A stretch of DNA of 64,000 nucleotides from an uncultured Dokdonia sp. (GCF_947492815.1 NZ_CANLOB010000001.1:434001-498000), one strand, 5' to 3'; shown: positions 28,022-38,289, counted from the stretch's first letter. The notes: a model not told the origin generated them from the sequence alone. Translations and numbers: made by a program.

Positions 28022-29430
28022 TACCCTTTTAACTTTCCAATAAACAAATGTCTATTAATGGCCACTTCTTCATCTAATATATGGTCAAACTTCTCTGAAA
28101 ATGCATCTCTAAACCAATCTAGTGTATAATATTTTGGAACAGGTGGAATGTTATCCAGATCTCCAAAGTAAAGACCCAATGGCATAAACTCAACAACAAC
28201 ATACTTTTGAGTAAGTGATTCAAGTACTTTAAAAATATGTGCTAAGCTCACATCTTGTGTTAATAGCAAGTGGTGTGTCACTGCTAAAGCCATCACAATA
28301 TCTGCATTGATCCTTTGATCAATTTTAAGCGTATTACTCCTATTGTTGGGTCTTACAAAATCATATACTAATGGTAATACATCTTCCTTATTCTCATTAT
28401 TAACAAAAATGTGATTAAGTGCATTTTTATCATAATCTGTGGCAATGATTTTCTCTATTTGCGTGCTTTCTAAAACATAATTTGCAAATTTTCCTTGGTT
28501 TGATGCCAACTCAATTAAAGAAGTCGCATCTTTCAATTGTGTTTTAATAAGTTCAGTAATACGCAAAAAACGCGAATCATTAGCAGGGTTTTTATCATTA
28601 TGATAGTCTTTCCAGTATGAATCTATCTTACTTTTATTTACACGCTTAATTAACTTTCGAGCTTTATTAATAGTATATCTATTTTGGAACGCCTTTTTAA
28701 ACTTAAGTATTTTATCAATGTGTTTATGACGCCCATATTTATCAATAACACGGCTATATCTAGCTACAGAAAGTCTTCTTGTATTGTTATGTGCTTTAAA
28801 TAAAAGAGTTCCTACTTTGCTTCCTAAGAAACTAGCATACTTATGTCTTAATTGAAAAAGATCTTGGTCACTAAAAAAGCCATTATATAAAAAGATACTA
28901 TTAGAAAGATCTGAAAAACCTTTATTATACAAATACAAAGGCATATAAAATGAATTGTAAAAATTAAGGTATCCAGACCAACTTTTACCATTTTTAGGGT
29001 CCCTTTTTAAAATACTTCCAAAATCTACATATGTAGGTCTTGCCATATCGTACACAACATTATATGCATGTACATCAAAAAACTCATACCCATATTTATT
29101 TGCAACTTCATTAGCATCTAATACTACTGTTGCTGCTCTTTGAAGCATTGTAAAAGACCACTCATATGGATAGTTCCAATAAGGAATACGCTTATGCTCT
29201 ATCACTAATTCATATCCTTCAATCTTTATATCAGAAATCCAAGTGTCTACAAAAAGTTGTTTCTCAACTAATTCTTGCATCATTCCACTATCAAACATTT
29301 CTTTCACTTGAGTAATATAATCACTATGAATACCTCTTAATACTCTATCTTCATGGAAATACAGTGTACATACTTTATCTATTGAAAACTCAATAGTACC
29401 TAAGTCTTTTACTTTTAATTCTTCACTCAT
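28021..29430 (-). CDS. NoeA-like SAM-dependent methyltransferase with kinase-like N-terminal part
   Basis: A 469-residue protein starting at the ATG at 29430, which overlaps the flippase stop as ATGA. The C-terminal half is a class I methyltransferase: SLIELASNQGKFANYVLE is the SAM loop, and IIATDYD and DIVMALAVTHHL follow. The N-terminal half contains D119-x-H121-x-x-N124 and D136-F-G-S, the spacing of the catalytic and metal loops of aminoglycoside-phosphotransferase-like kinases. Similar two-part proteins (rhizobial NoeA type) are known in polysaccharide loci. It may methylate, and perhaps phosphorylate, the glycan, as chain-terminating systems do. Kinase activity is inference. Confidence 0.78.
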   Translation of the reverse strand: MSEELKVKDLGTIEFSIDKVCTLYFHEDRVLRGIHSDYITQVKEMFDSGMMQELVEKQLFVDTWISDIKIEGYELVIEHKRIPYWNYPYEWSFTMLQRAATVVLDANEVANKYGYEFFDVHAYNVVYDMARPTYVDFGSILKRDPKNGKSWSGYLNFYNSFYMPLYLYNKGFSDLSNSIFLYNGFFSDQDLFQLRHKYASFLGSKVGTLLFKAHNNTRRLSVARYSRVIDKYGRHKHIDKILKFKKAFQNRYTINKARKLIKRVNKSKIDSYWKDYHNDKNPANDSRFLRITELIKTQLKDATSLIELASNQGKFANYVLESTQIEKIIATDYDKNALNHIFVNNENKEDVLPLVYDFVRPNNRSNTLKIDQRINADIVMALAVTHHLLLTQDVSLAHIFKVLESLTQKYVVVEFMPLGLYFGDLDNIPPVPKYYTLDWFRDAFSEKFDHILDEEVAINRHLFIGKLKG

Positions 29431-30749
29431 AATGGATGTATCCACGTGTTTATTTTAAAGATATTTAAAAACGCTCTGGTTTGTAAATAAAAATTTGTTC
29501 TTGTCTTTGTAAATAATACGTTTACAAAGTATCCCGAAATAGCATATGATATCAATGTTGCATATGCAGCGCCAATAAGCCCATACCACTCAATAAAAAA
29601 TATATTTAATGATATATTGACAATAGCCCCTATCACAAGCCTTATACTAGAAAATCGCTCTAAGTTTTCATTTAAGTAAAATCCCCAGGAACCATTACTT
29701 AAAAACACAAAAACTATAGACCAGATATAAAGTACTAATATATAACTACTCTCTGTATATTCACTCCCAAATAAAAGTGGTATAAAATAGCTTGCAAAAA
29801 TGGTATAAAAAACAGAAACAACTATCGCAATTTTAATCAAAACATCATACAATTGTTGGAGTCTTTTTAAAAACAATGCTCTGTCTTTTTTACGCATACT
29901 TACTAACGATGGAAAAACAGATTGTGTGACAGCAACAGTTACAAAAATCCATATACTTGTCATTTTTACAGCGACACTATACAATCCTACAGAACGTTCA
30001 TCAAGTATTTCATCAATCATTACTTGATCTATCTTCATATATAATGCTGCAGCAACAGATCCAATAATTAAAACCCAGCTTTTTTTAAGTAAGCTTTTAG
30101 CAACAGACCATTTAAAACGCCACTTTAAAATAGAAAGTTTATGATGTATATAAGAAATAATATATCCTGTTGATATTAATATCCATTCTAAAACTAACGC
30201 ATATGCAAAATAAATAAGAGGCGCTTCAGAAAGGATAAGAGCCACTTTTACAATACTTAATACACTTACTGCAATAAGGTTACTTATTGCGGTATATTTA
30301 CTAAGTACTTTGCTCTGAAAATAAAAATCAACACCTCTAATACTTTGAAAAAATATAGTAACTCCAATAACCATTACCATCGTATTCTTAATGGCTCTAT
30401 TGTCTAATAGCTGTGTCACAAGAAACATTCCTAGAAACATTACTAAAAACCCAAAAAGTCTTAAGAGAAATGTTGTTCCTAAAATTTCATCTCTTTTAGA
30501 TGGGTCTTTTACTAGTTCTCTAACAACAATTTGATCTAAACCTAATCCCGCAAAAGCAGCAAACAGGTACACAAAAGATTCTGCATAACTAAAGATTCCA
30601 AAATCATCAGGGCCCAAGTATCTTGCTATCCAAATTCCTATAAAAAAAGCATCTATTATACGTAATCCTTTTTCTGCAAGAAGCCATACTGTATTAGAAA
30701 AATACTTGCCTATGCCTTGATTAGAAAAAAGTTGCTTTCCTTTAATCAT
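29427..30749 (-). CDS. wzx: Polysaccharide flippase (Wzx-type, MATE/PST superfamily)
   Basis: A 440-residue protein with about twelve to fourteen membrane helices. It opens with the typical NTVWLLAEKGLRI and GIWIARYLGPDDFGIFSYA, matching polysaccharide biosynthesis proteins of the PST branch. It moves lipid-linked repeat units across the inner membrane. It follows fcl with no gap and is coupled to the methyltransferase gene. Confidence 0.93.
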   Translation of the reverse strand: MIKGKQLFSNQGIGKYFSNTVWLLAEKGLRIIDAFFIGIWIARYLGPDDFGIFSYAESFVYLFAAFAGLGLDQIVVRELVKDPSKRDEILGTTFLLRLFGFLVMFLGMFLVTQLLDNRAIKNTMVMVIGVTIFFQSIRGVDFYFQSKVLSKYTAISNLIAVSVLSIVKVALILSEAPLIYFAYALVLEWILISTGYIISYIHHKLSILKWRFKWSVAKSLLKKSWVLIIGSVAAALYMKIDQVMIDEILDERSVGLYSVAVKMTSIWIFVTVAVTQSVFPSLVSMRKKDRALFLKRLQQLYDVLIKIAIVVSVFYTIFASYFIPLLFGSEYTESSYILVLYIWSIVFVFLSNGSWGFYLNENLERFSSIRLVIGAIVNISLNIFFIEWYGLIGAAYATLISYAISGYFVNVLFTKTRTNFYLQTRAFLNIFKINTWIHPL

Positions 30750-31793
30750 TTACTGTTTTTCTAGATACCAAGCGTAGAGTTTTTCTATGCCTTCTTCTAA
30801 TTGAACGTTGTGCTTCCATCCTAAACCATGTAACTTGGAAACATCTGTAAGTTTACGCAATGTACCATCTGGCTTTGAAGTATTAAAGGTAAGTGCTCCT
30901 GTAAACCCAACAATCTTCTGAATAGTTTGTGCCAACTCTTTAATAGAGATGTCTTCTCCTGTACCTATATTGATGTGCGTATTTCTAATATCCCCTGTAG
31001 GCTGTACATCCTTAAAGTCTGTACGTTCCATAATAAACACACAAGCATTTGCCATATCTTGACTCCATAAGAATTCCCTACGCGGAGCGCCTGTTCCCCA
31101 TATTTCAACTGATATATCTGAAACCCCATATTTTTTTAGAGTTTCTTCCGCTTTCGCGAAAGCGGAAACACCAAGGTCTTTTATCACAGCATCTTTCTTT
31201 CCTTCAGAAAGTAGTTTTGCCAAATGCATCTTTCTAATTAAAGCTGGTAATACATGTGATTTTTCAAGGTCAAAATTATCGTTATAGCCATACAGGTTTG
31301 TAGGCATTACAGATAGAAAATTGGTTCCATACTGTATGTTGTAACTTTCACACATTTTAATTCCTGCAATTTTTGCAATTGCATAGGGTTCATTTGTGTA
31401 TTCTAGAGGTCCTGTAAGCAAACTATTTTCTGGCATAGGTTGAGGTGCCGCTTTTGGATAAATACACGTACTTCCCAAGAATAATAATTTCTTTATACCG
31501 CTTTTATAACTCTGATGAATCACATTATTCTGAATCATCAGATTAGCATGTATAAAATCTGCTCTATAGGTGTTATTTGCTATAATTCCACCTACTTTAG
31601 CGGCAGCTAAAAACACATATTCAGGTTGCTCTTTTTCAAAAAAAGTAGCAACATCTACTGTATTAGTTAAATCTAGTTCTTTATGTGTTCTGTAAACAAG
31701 ATTTGTATACCCTTTTTTTTCTAGGTCATCTTTTATGGCGCTACCTACTAGTCCTCGATGTCCAGCAATGTATATTTTTGCATCTTTCTTCAT
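30750..31793 (-). CDS. fcl: GDP-L-fucose synthase
   Basis: A 347-residue extended [16 protein letters not shown] is the NADPH loop, GSTCIYP and YAIAK provide Ser, Tyr and Lys, and RREFLW closes the active site. It epimerises and reduces GDP-4-keto-6-deoxymannose to GDP-L-fucose. It is longer than the 321-residue E. coli enzyme because of an insert of about 30 residues after the LPALIRKMH helix; a palindrome copy (AFAKA) lies in this insert. It is three bases downstream of gmd. Confidence 0.95.
   Translation of the reverse strand: MKKDAKIYIAGHRGLVGSAIKDDLEKKGYTNLVYRTHKELDLTNTVDVATFFEKEQPEYVFLAAAKVGGIIANNTYRADFIHANLMIQNNVIHQSYKSGIKKLLFLGSTCIYPKAAPQPMPENSLLTGPLEYTNEPYAIAKIAGIKMCESYNIQYGTNFLSVMPTNLYGYNDNFDLEKSHVLPALIRKMHLAKLLSEGKKDAVIKDLGVSAFAKAEETLKKYGVSDISVEIWGTGAPRREFLWSQDMANACVFIMERTDFKDVQPTGDIRNTHINIGTGEDISIKELAQTIQKIVGFTGALTFNTSKPDGTLRKLTDVSKLHGLGWKHNVQLEEGIEKLYAWYLEKQ
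31149..31164. repeat. AFAKA palindrome, perfect 16-mer
   Basis: Exact 16-mer in fcl, read as AFAKA inside the insert that separates this protein from shorter homologues. Confidence 0.9.
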
Positions 31794-31796
31794 AGA

Positions 31797-32912
31797 CTAT
31801 TCAAAGTAGTTTAAGGTGGTATATCCTCCTTTTTTTAAATAGCTATCCTTCTTCATTAAATTAAGATCACTCTTCATCATATCATTTACAAGATCTTGTA
31901 ATTCATATGCTGGCTTCCATCCTAATTTATTGTATGCTTTTGAAGCATCGCCTATCAGTAAATCTACTTCAGTAGGTCTAAAATATTTTTCATCTACAGC
32001 AATAACTTCTTGTCCTATTTTTACTGGGTATGCTGGATCTTCTGAAGCTGTAACAATTCCTTTTTCATCAATGCCTTCTCCTTTAAACTCAAGCGTGACT
32101 CCTATATGTTTAAAAGCCATTCTTATAAAGTCTCTAACGGTAGTGGTAGTTCCTGTTGCAATCACCCAATCTTCTGCTTCATCTGCCTGAAGGATCATCC
32201 ACATCATTTTGACATAATCTTTTGCATGTCCCCAATCTCGTTTTGCATCTAAGTTTCCTAAATACATTTTTTCTTGAAGACCTAGTCCTATTCTAGAGGT
32301 TGCACGAGTAATTTTACGTGTTACAAAAGTCTCTCCTCGTATAGGAGATTCGTGATTAAAAAGAATCCCATTACACGCAAAAATATCATACGCCTCACGA
32401 TAATTTACAGTAGCCCAATATGCATACATTTTTGCTACTGCATAAGGACTTCTAGGGTAAAAAGGTGTGTTTTCTGTTTGAGGAACTTCTTGAACTTTTC
32501 CATAAAGTTCTGAGGTAGAGGCTTGATAAATTTTTGTCTTTTTCTCTAGACCTAATGCCCTTATAGATTCTAGAAGCCTTAAGGCACCTAGTCCATCTAC
32601 ATTAGCAGTATATTCAGGCATCTCAAAAGAAACCTGTACATGACTCATAGCCCCTAAATTATAGATTTCATCAGGTTGTACTTCTTGAATAATTCGGAGC
32701 AGATTTGAACTATCTGTGAGATCTCCATAGTGTAAAAAGAAGTTTCGATGATCTACATGAGGGTCCTGATATAAATGATCTATACGGTCTGTATTGAAAA
32801 GAGAAGATCTCCTTTTAATACCATGTACAATATATCCCTTTTTTAATAGGAATTCGCTTAGATAAGCACCGTCTTGTCCTGTAACTCCTGTTATTAATGC
32901 TGTTTTGGTCAT
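31797..32912 (-). CDS. gmd: GDP-mannose 4,6-dehydratase
   Basis: A 371-residue extended [17 protein letters not shown] is the NADP loop, STSELYGKV and [10 protein letters not shown] carry the catalytic residues, and [15 protein letters not shown] is family specific. It turns GDP-mannose into the 4-keto-6-deoxy form used by Fcl. The two genes give the locus GDP-L-fucose. Confidence 0.97.
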   Translation of the reverse strand: MTKTALITGVTGQDGAYLSEFLLKKGYIVHGIKRRSSLFNTDRIDHLYQDPHVDHRNFFLHYGDLTDSSNLLRIIQEVQPDEIYNLGAMSHVQVSFEMPEYTANVDGLGALRLLESIRALGLEKKTKIYQASTSELYGKVQEVPQTENTPFYPRSPYAVAKMYAYWATVNYREAYDIFACNGILFNHESPIRGETFVTRKITRATSRIGLGLQEKMYLGNLDAKRDWGHAKDYVKMMWMILQADEAEDWVIATGTTTTVRDFIRMAFKHIGVTLEFKGEGIDEKGIVTASEDPAYPVKIGQEVIAVDEKYFRPTEVDLLIGDASKAYNKLGWKPAYELQDLVNDMMKSDLNLMKKDSYLKKGGYTTLNYFE

Positions 32913-32938
32913 GTTAGTTTTTTTAAAAAGCGTATTTC

Positions 32939-33949
32939 CTAATCGAGTAAGTTTTGTGCTTCCACTTCTTTTCTTAAAGAAGTATAGGTAAATCTAATTC
33001 CTGCTAAGAATAAAAATATAAACACGAAAAATATCGGATATAAAATCTCTTTTTTATCTTTTAATGAGCTTACTTTTGCCGTTTGAATATCACTTGCAAC
33101 AACAACAGCCTCTGAAGCTGTAATAAAATTATTTTTAAGTTCTTCTGTTTCGGTAATGATTGTATTCTTAAAGGCTAAAACACCATTTAAGTTTAAGTTA
33201 TTTTGATTGTTAAAAAACGAAAGTTCATCACTTGCAATCTCACTTGAAACATCTGCACTCTTGGCATAGCTACTTATTAGTAAATCTGATTGTTCTATTA
33301 TTTTTTCATTCTTATCAATACGATCTTTCATATTGTTAATCATTCCCGACTTAATCTTCGCTATATAAGGTTGGTTATTGATGTACGCTATTATTTTATT
33401 AATATCTTTTTTAGCATTTTCATTACTCAAAGAAACGGTGAGCGTATGGTATTTGTAGTTAGAATAGAAACGGTTACTTGCAAATAGCTCTGTGTCTTCA
33501 TCTACATCCAGTTCTTTCAAAATTGCGGTAAAGTTTCTGTCTGACACTTTCAATTCTCCTACCAATCCCATGACATCTATTACAGGCGAGATTTCTAATC
33601 CCATAATTGTAGGGTTTTCAATATCTAAACCAGTAGCTGTAATAAACTCGGCATCTTTTTCAGAAAGATTATCATCAAATTGTTTAATCGCATTATACAC
33701 ATATGATTGACTATCAAAATTTGTCTGAATAATGATAGAAGATTCATATTTAGGTTCTCCTTTTGTAAAGTACCCTAATGTGGCTCCTGCAATAATGAGT
33801 AGTAGAATAATCCACCAGAATTTAAATATAAAGTCTATAGCTTTAAAGCACAATGCTAAACACTTATAGAATATACGCTGAAAAAGCGCAAAAACATCTG
33901 TGAGATCCATTTCCTGATCAGCATTAGAGGCTGGTTGCGATGCACTCAT
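32939..33949 (-). CDS. Wzz-like chain-length/LPS-associated protein
   Basis: A 336-residue protein with an N-terminal cytoplasmic tail, a membrane helix (about 48-66), a periplasmic alpha/beta domain with coiled-coil character, and a C-terminal helix (about 300-320). This two-helix layout is that of the Wzz/co-polymerase family. The usual Pro-rich second-helix motif is weak. It would set polymer length with the Wzy-like protein. It starts 20 bases after the DUF6909 gene. Confidence 0.75.
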   Translation of the reverse strand: MSASQPASNADQEMDLTDVFALFQRIFYKCLALCFKAIDFIFKFWWIILLLIIAGATLGYFTKGEPKYESSIIIQTNFDSQSYVYNAIKQFDDNLSEKDAEFITATGLDIENPTIMGLEISPVIDVMGLVGELKVSDRNFTAILKELDVDEDTELFASNRFYSNYKYHTLTVSLSNENAKKDINKIIAYINNQPYIAKIKSGMINNMKDRIDKNEKIIEQSDLLISSYAKSADVSSEIASDELSFFNNQNNLNLNGVLAFKNTIITETEELKNNFITASEAVVVASDIQTAKVSSLKDKKEILYPIFFVFIFLFLAGIRFTYTSLRKEVEAQNLLD

Positions 33950-33969
33950 GTATTTTTGGTTTTTGGTTA

Positions 33970-35658
33970 TTATTGTTTATAAATATGATACAGAATTTTT
34001 TCTGTGATCAAATAGGTAGGTTTTACACCTGTTGTTCCTAATCCTCCAGAAGCCAATGTACTTCCTGTTTCTAATGGATTATCTGATGCGTAATATGCAT
34101 AAAGAACCTCAACATCTTCCTGTATATTTCCTCTTAATTTAGACGCGGCTTGAATTGCTTTTTGGTAATGAGCCCCTTCCATCTCTAGTCCTATCACATT
34201 CCACGTACTATCATGGAAAAATTTTAAAATATCTCGATTTTGCAATGATGTCCCTAATACAGTTACCATTGCTCCTTCAAATACTCGTAATCCTTGGTTT
34301 TCTAAATCTTCTTTCTTGAGTGCATTTTTAAAAGGATAATTATCTGCTGTTCCTTCAAAAAGGTGCGCAGAAGGAATCATAATATCTCCCTTGCCTCCTT
34401 CTAGTATACCTGCTTTACCCATTATAGATACTGATTGCACATCAAGGTAAGTCGTGTTATCATCTTCATTAAAAGGTTTTAACAACTCTTCCATGGTTTC
34501 ATATGCCTGCTCTCCAAAAGCATAGTCCATTACTAAGATGACAGGATTATCGTTTGGTTGCGTCATTTGATCACAAAATTCGTTTTCTTCTATCGCAAGT
34601 TTACACATATCAAAAATTTGCACATTGATATTTGTTCCACTCTCATCAGCTACGTAAATCATACCGTTTTGCGTTGCCACTTTTTCAACCTTGCTTCTTA
34701 ATTTACCACTTTTTTCATCACTTAAAAGTTCATAAACATCTAGTTTAGATCCTTTTTTAAGTTCATTTTTTAACGCTACTGGAGCATATATAGTATTCAT
34801 CACACTATGCATATTTGCACTTATAATATGTATAGGCCTGTGTATAAGTTCGTTTTCCTTAAGTGTTTTTTTAATGTTTTGCGCCCATATTTCTCCATGT
34901 ATATGATGCCCTAATCGTTCTCTAAGCACAGGACTAAACGTAACTGTACGTTTTTTGTCTTGTGTCATTTCTGCAATAGCTAGTTTACCTAACCAATAGA
35001 TAATTTCAAGAAAACGTCTTGTGTTATTTTTTGTATTGAATAGTGGAGCAACTTCACTCACTTCTTCAAAAGTTCTCCCAAGAATATTTGCGGTATGGGT
35101 AATGGCAACTTCTCGTTCTTTTTGAGTAAACTCATCATCAGAAAGGACTGCTTTCTCTAGTTTTTCCCAATCTCTAGTAAGGTCTCCTCTATCATTTATC
35201 AAAACACGATTCATGATTTTATGAGATTCTATAAATAAAAATGTAAGATGGGTAAGGATGTCATAAATTTCAGAGCGTCCTCGTGTAACTTCAATATTCA
35301 TTTGTTCCTCATCAATTCGGTAGCAATTACGTCTACGCTTACGAGGAATAATGGGTTCAAAAAGACTGTTTTTATACCCCTCATCACTTGTGAGGTTAAT
35401 AAATCTACACTCTTCTATTCTTTCTGGAAGCCTATCTATTACATACAATAAACCGTCTAACTCTACTTTTTCTTCTGCGATAGAGCCATAAATTTCAGGA
35501 CGTAAGATTAATAATGCTTCTCGTAATGTTTCTCCAGAAACTCCCATGGGTTTGTAGAAACCACGGTTAAAAAGGTGTCGCATGGTTATATACATGCGTT
35601 CGATGGCGCTGCTACTCTCTTGTGCTCTTGTACGCCCTTGTTTTTTTAATATACTCAT
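33970..35658 (-). CDS. DUF6909 family protein with nucleosidase-like C terminus
   Basis: A 562-residue cytoplasmic protein matching the Bacteroidota family DUF6909. I chose the ATG at 35658 over a TTG 12 bases upstream. The first half is helical. The C-terminal ~220 residues show VILVMDYAFGEQA, SIMGKAGILEGGKGDIMIP and VIGLEMEGAHY, which resemble the GxxG, GDI and EMEG elements of nucleoside phosphorylases and MTA/SAH nucleosidases. It follows the GH3 gene by 6 bases. A nucleotide-related activity is my inference; the family's function is unknown to me. Confidence 0.75.
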   Translation of the reverse strand: MSILKKQGRTRAQESSSAIERMYITMRHLFNRGFYKPMGVSGETLREALLILRPEIYGSIAEEKVELDGLLYVIDRLPERIEECRFINLTSDEGYKNSLFEPIIPRKRRRNCYRIDEEQMNIEVTRGRSEIYDILTHLTFLFIESHKIMNRVLINDRGDLTRDWEKLEKAVLSDDEFTQKEREVAITHTANILGRTFEEVSEVAPLFNTKNNTRRFLEIIYWLGKLAIAEMTQDKKRTVTFSPVLRERLGHHIHGEIWAQNIKKTLKENELIHRPIHIISANMHSVMNTIYAPVALKNELKKGSKLDVYELLSDEKSGKLRSKVEKVATQNGMIYVADESGTNINVQIFDMCKLAIEENEFCDQMTQPNDNPVILVMDYAFGEQAYETMEELLKPFNEDDNTTYLDVQSVSIMGKAGILEGGKGDIMIPSAHLFEGTADNYPFKNALKKEDLENQGLRVFEGAMVTVLGTSLQNRDILKFFHDSTWNVIGLEMEGAHYQKAIQAASKLRGNIQEDVEVLYAYYASDNPLETGSTLASGGLGTTGVKPTYLITEKILYHIYKQ

Positions 35659-35676
35659 ATTAAAGTTCAAAGATAC

Positions 35677-37164
35677 TTAAATAATCGGTAATCTATCTGC
35701 GATTTTACGATCATTAGAAAGTCTTGGGATTTTATTTTGTCCTCCTAGTTTACCTATAGATTTCATATACTCATTAAACCCTCCTGCTTTTACTTTTGAG
35801 ATTTTTAAAGGTTGAAGTATGTTTCCAACAATGAGATCATAGTAATATGAGTTTTGAGATTGTAAGGAGGCGTCTATTGCTTTCGCGAAAGCGAACATAT
35901 CTCCATCTTCATTTTCAAACTCAATAAGCCACTCGTGATAAGGCAGTCCTTCTTCTGGTGTTATTTGTGGTGCTACTGTAAATTCATTGATACGAATCGC
36001 TGTTCCTTCAATCGCTTCTTGTAATGCTTGCTCTACTTCTTTTCCTATAACATGCTCTCCAAATGCAGAAATAAAATGTTTTATTCTACCAGAAACAATA
36101 ATTCTATATGGATTTGTAGCTGTAAAGATCACAGTATCTCCAATATTGTACCCCCATAGACCTGCGCTTGTAGAAATAATGATTACATAATTGACTCCTA
36201 CCTCAACATCCTTAATGGTAATTCTTTTTGGATTTTCTTCAAAAAAGGCATCAGCTTTTATAAATTCATAGAAGATACCGTTATCTAACTGTAAAAGCAT
36301 TCCTTTTTCGCCTTGTTTATCTTGAAATGCAAAAAAGCCTTCGCTAGCAGGATATAATTCTATACTATCTACACGACGTCCTATTAGATTTTCAAATTTC
36401 GCACGGTAGGGTTCATAATTTACGCCTCCATATATAAAGAGGTTAAAGTTTTTGAAAAGTTCTCCTACGGGCTTATTTGACTTCTCTATAAGCTTCTCAA
36501 AGTACATTTGTACCCAGGAAGGGATACCGCTTATAATTGTCATGTCTTTATCTATTGTTTCTTCAACAATAGTGTCTACTTTTTTTTCCCAATCATCAAT
36601 ACAATTGGTTTCCCAGCTGGGAAGTCTATTTTTTTGAAGATAGTTAGGAACATAATGTGCTACAATTCCAGAAAGTCTTCCAAGTTTGATTCCGTTTTTT
36701 TCTTCTACTTCTGGGCTCCCCTGTAAAAAAATCATTTTACCATCTACAAAGCTCGTGTTTCCTGTTTCTGCTATGTAACATAAAATAGCATTACGCGCTG
36801 TATCTGGGTGCGTACGCATACTATCTTTTGTAAGCGGTATATATTTTGCCCCAGAGGTGGTTCCTGACGTTTTTGCAAAGTAGAGAGGTTTTCCTGGCCA
36901 TACAATATCAGACTCTCCTGCCACGACTCTGTCTATATATGGGCGAAGTGCTTCATAATCTCTGATGGGTACTTCACGCACAAAATCTTCATGTGAATGA
37001 ATCTTATCAAAATGATGATCATTTCCAAAATCTGTATACTGAGCAGCGTCTATAAGGTGTTTAAAAACTTTTTCTTGTGTTACAACAGGGTTAGAAGCCC
37101 AAGCATCTATTTTACGTTTAATACGCTTTGCGAATATTTTTGCTGCAAACGATTTTAGAGACAT
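35677..37164 (-). CDS. GH3 family acyl-adenylating enzyme
   Basis: A 495-residue protein of the GH3 auxin-responsive family. YFAKTSGTTSGAKYIPLT holds the ATP-binding loop, ELYPASEGFFA the adenylation core, and GLWGYNIGDTV the hinge-side block. Plant GH3 enzymes join acyl acids to amino acids; bacterial substrates are mostly unknown. It is cytoplasmic and one base downstream of the M23 peptidase gene. A palindrome copy is read as AFAKA near the C terminus. Confidence 0.9.
   Translation of the reverse strand: MSLKSFAAKIFAKRIKRKIDAWASNPVVTQEKVFKHLIDAAQYTDFGNDHHFDKIHSHEDFVREVPIRDYEALRPYIDRVVAGESDIVWPGKPLYFAKTSGTTSGAKYIPLTKDSMRTHPDTARNAILCYIAETGNTSFVDGKMIFLQGSPEVEEKNGIKLGRLSGIVAHYVPNYLQKNRLPSWETNCIDDWEKKVDTIVEETIDKDMTIISGIPSWVQMYFEKLIEKSNKPVGELFKNFNLFIYGGVNYEPYRAKFENLIGRRVDSIELYPASEGFFAFQDKQGEKGMLLQLDNGIFYEFIKADAFFEENPKRITIKDVEVGVNYVIIISTSAGLWGYNIGDTVIFTATNPYRIIVSGRIKHFISAFGEHVIGKEVEQALQEAIEGTAIRINEFTVAPQITPEEGLPYHEWLIEFENEDGDMFAFAKAIDASLQSQNSYYYDLIVGNILQPLKISKVKAGGFNEYMKSIGKLGGQNKIPRLSNDRKIADRLPII
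35878..35893. repeat. AFAKA palindrome, 15/16
   Basis: TGCTTTCGCGAAAGCG in the GH3 gene, read as AFAKA near the C terminus. Confidence 0.88.
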
Positions 37165-37165
37165 T

Positions 37166-38035
37166 TTATTTAAAATCTATATAGTTTGTTGGATTTATTG
37201 GATATCCATTATTCCATAACTCAAAGTGTAAATGTGGGCCAGTTGTTAATTCTCCTGTATTACCAACAATAGCTATTACTTCTCCTGCTTTTACAAGATC
37301 TCCTTGCTTTTTAGATAAGGAGGCATTGTGCTTATACGCAGTAATTAGATTGTTTTGATGATCAATAATAATAATATGACCTGTATCTGGAGTCCAAGAA
37401 GCAAATATTACAATGCCATCTGCAGCCGCTTTTACAGGTTCATCCTTATCTGTTACTACATCTATTGCATAATGTTTTGAGGCAGGATCAAATCCAGATG
37501 TAATAATTCCTTTCACTGGAGGGAAAAGTGCAAAATCTGCTGGCCGAGTCGCTGTTTCAAAAAGATTATATTTATCCTGCTCTTCTACTGTTGCCCTTAG
37601 TAAAGAATCTTCTTTTGACGGTTGGATGGTAATATCATCATTACCAGATGCTACAATTCCTTCTATCGAATCTTTATCAAATTCTATTGTTTTCAAATCA
37701 CCAGTTAATACTTTACGTATAGAAGCATACTGCTGTTCATTAATAGCAATTACTGTTTTTAAGGAATCTGTTCTAACTAGTAATTCCTGTGCTTGCTGCT
37801 TAAGCTTTGTGCTAGAATATCCAGGAATATATTCTCGTAAAGGAGTAAAAGCAATAAGTAACGTCGTAAGAACTATAAGTACAATAGCAGAAACTCCTGC
37901 TAAAATAAACACGTTAAGCCTTGTTAACTTGAAAGATATACGTTCTTCAAACGTATCTTCGTTTAAGATAACAAGCCTATACTTGTGTAGAAGCTTTTTT
38001 GCTATTGCTTTTTTTTCGCCTTTTTTACGTGACAT
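37166..38035 (-). CDS. M23 metallopeptidase, membrane anchored
   Basis: A 289-residue protein with a short cytoplasmic tail, a membrane helix (about 42-63), a periplasmic coiled-coil (70-110) and a C-terminal LytM/peptidase M23 domain. H188-x3-D192 and H268-L-H270 complete the zinc site, so it should be active against peptidoglycan cross-links. It heads a probable operon with GH3, DUF6909 and perhaps the exopolysaccharide genes. The promoter box is so close that the mRNA is nearly leaderless. Confidence 0.9.
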   Translation of the reverse strand: MSRKKGEKKAIAKKLLHKYRLVILNEDTFEERISFKLTRLNVFILAGVSAIVLIVLTTLLIAFTPLREYIPGYSSTKLKQQAQELLVRTDSLKTVIAINEQQYASIRKVLTGDLKTIEFDKDSIEGIVASGNDDITIQPSKEDSLLRATVEEQDKYNLFETATRPADFALFPPVKGIITSGFDPASKHYAIDVVTDKDEPVKAAADGIVIFASWTPDTGHIIIIDHQNNLITAYKHNASLSKKQGDLVKAGEVIAIVGNTGELTTGPHLHFELWNNGYPINPTNYIDFK

Positions 38036-38042
38036 ATGCTTG

Positions 38043-38050
38043 CAAATATA
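38043..38050 (-). promoter_or_regulatory. -7 box of the M23 operon, leaderless arrangement
   Basis: TATATTTG on the minus strand, with only 7 bases between its last G and the A of the ATG at 38035. Transcription would begin at or within a few bases of the start codon. Confidence 0.65.
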
Positions 38051-38262
38051 CTATCTAAAGTCGTAACCCCTTACTCTGTATTAGAAAATCTAGCATATCA
38101 TAAACCTACTGCAAACACTAGCCTTAACTAGATCTTTTATGAGGATCATCACAATACTATCTGAACGTTACATTTAACATGATTATATCTTCTTTATAGC
38201 GCTCTAATATATAATAAGGGTTAAAAGTACCGTGATACTACCGCCTCATCATATTTCTTTAG

Positions 38263-38270
38263 TATCTTTG
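38263..38270 (+). promoter_or_regulatory. -7 box of tatA
   Basis: TATCTTTG, 19 bases upstream of the ATG at 38290. No clear -33 element. Confidence 0.55.
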
Positions 38271-38289
38271 CAGTTCTAAAATTAAAGAC

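Noticed and set aside
29443..29450. CACGTG at the flippase 3' end as a parS site
   Set aside because: Only the central six bases match; the flanking GTTTC/GAAAC arms are missing.
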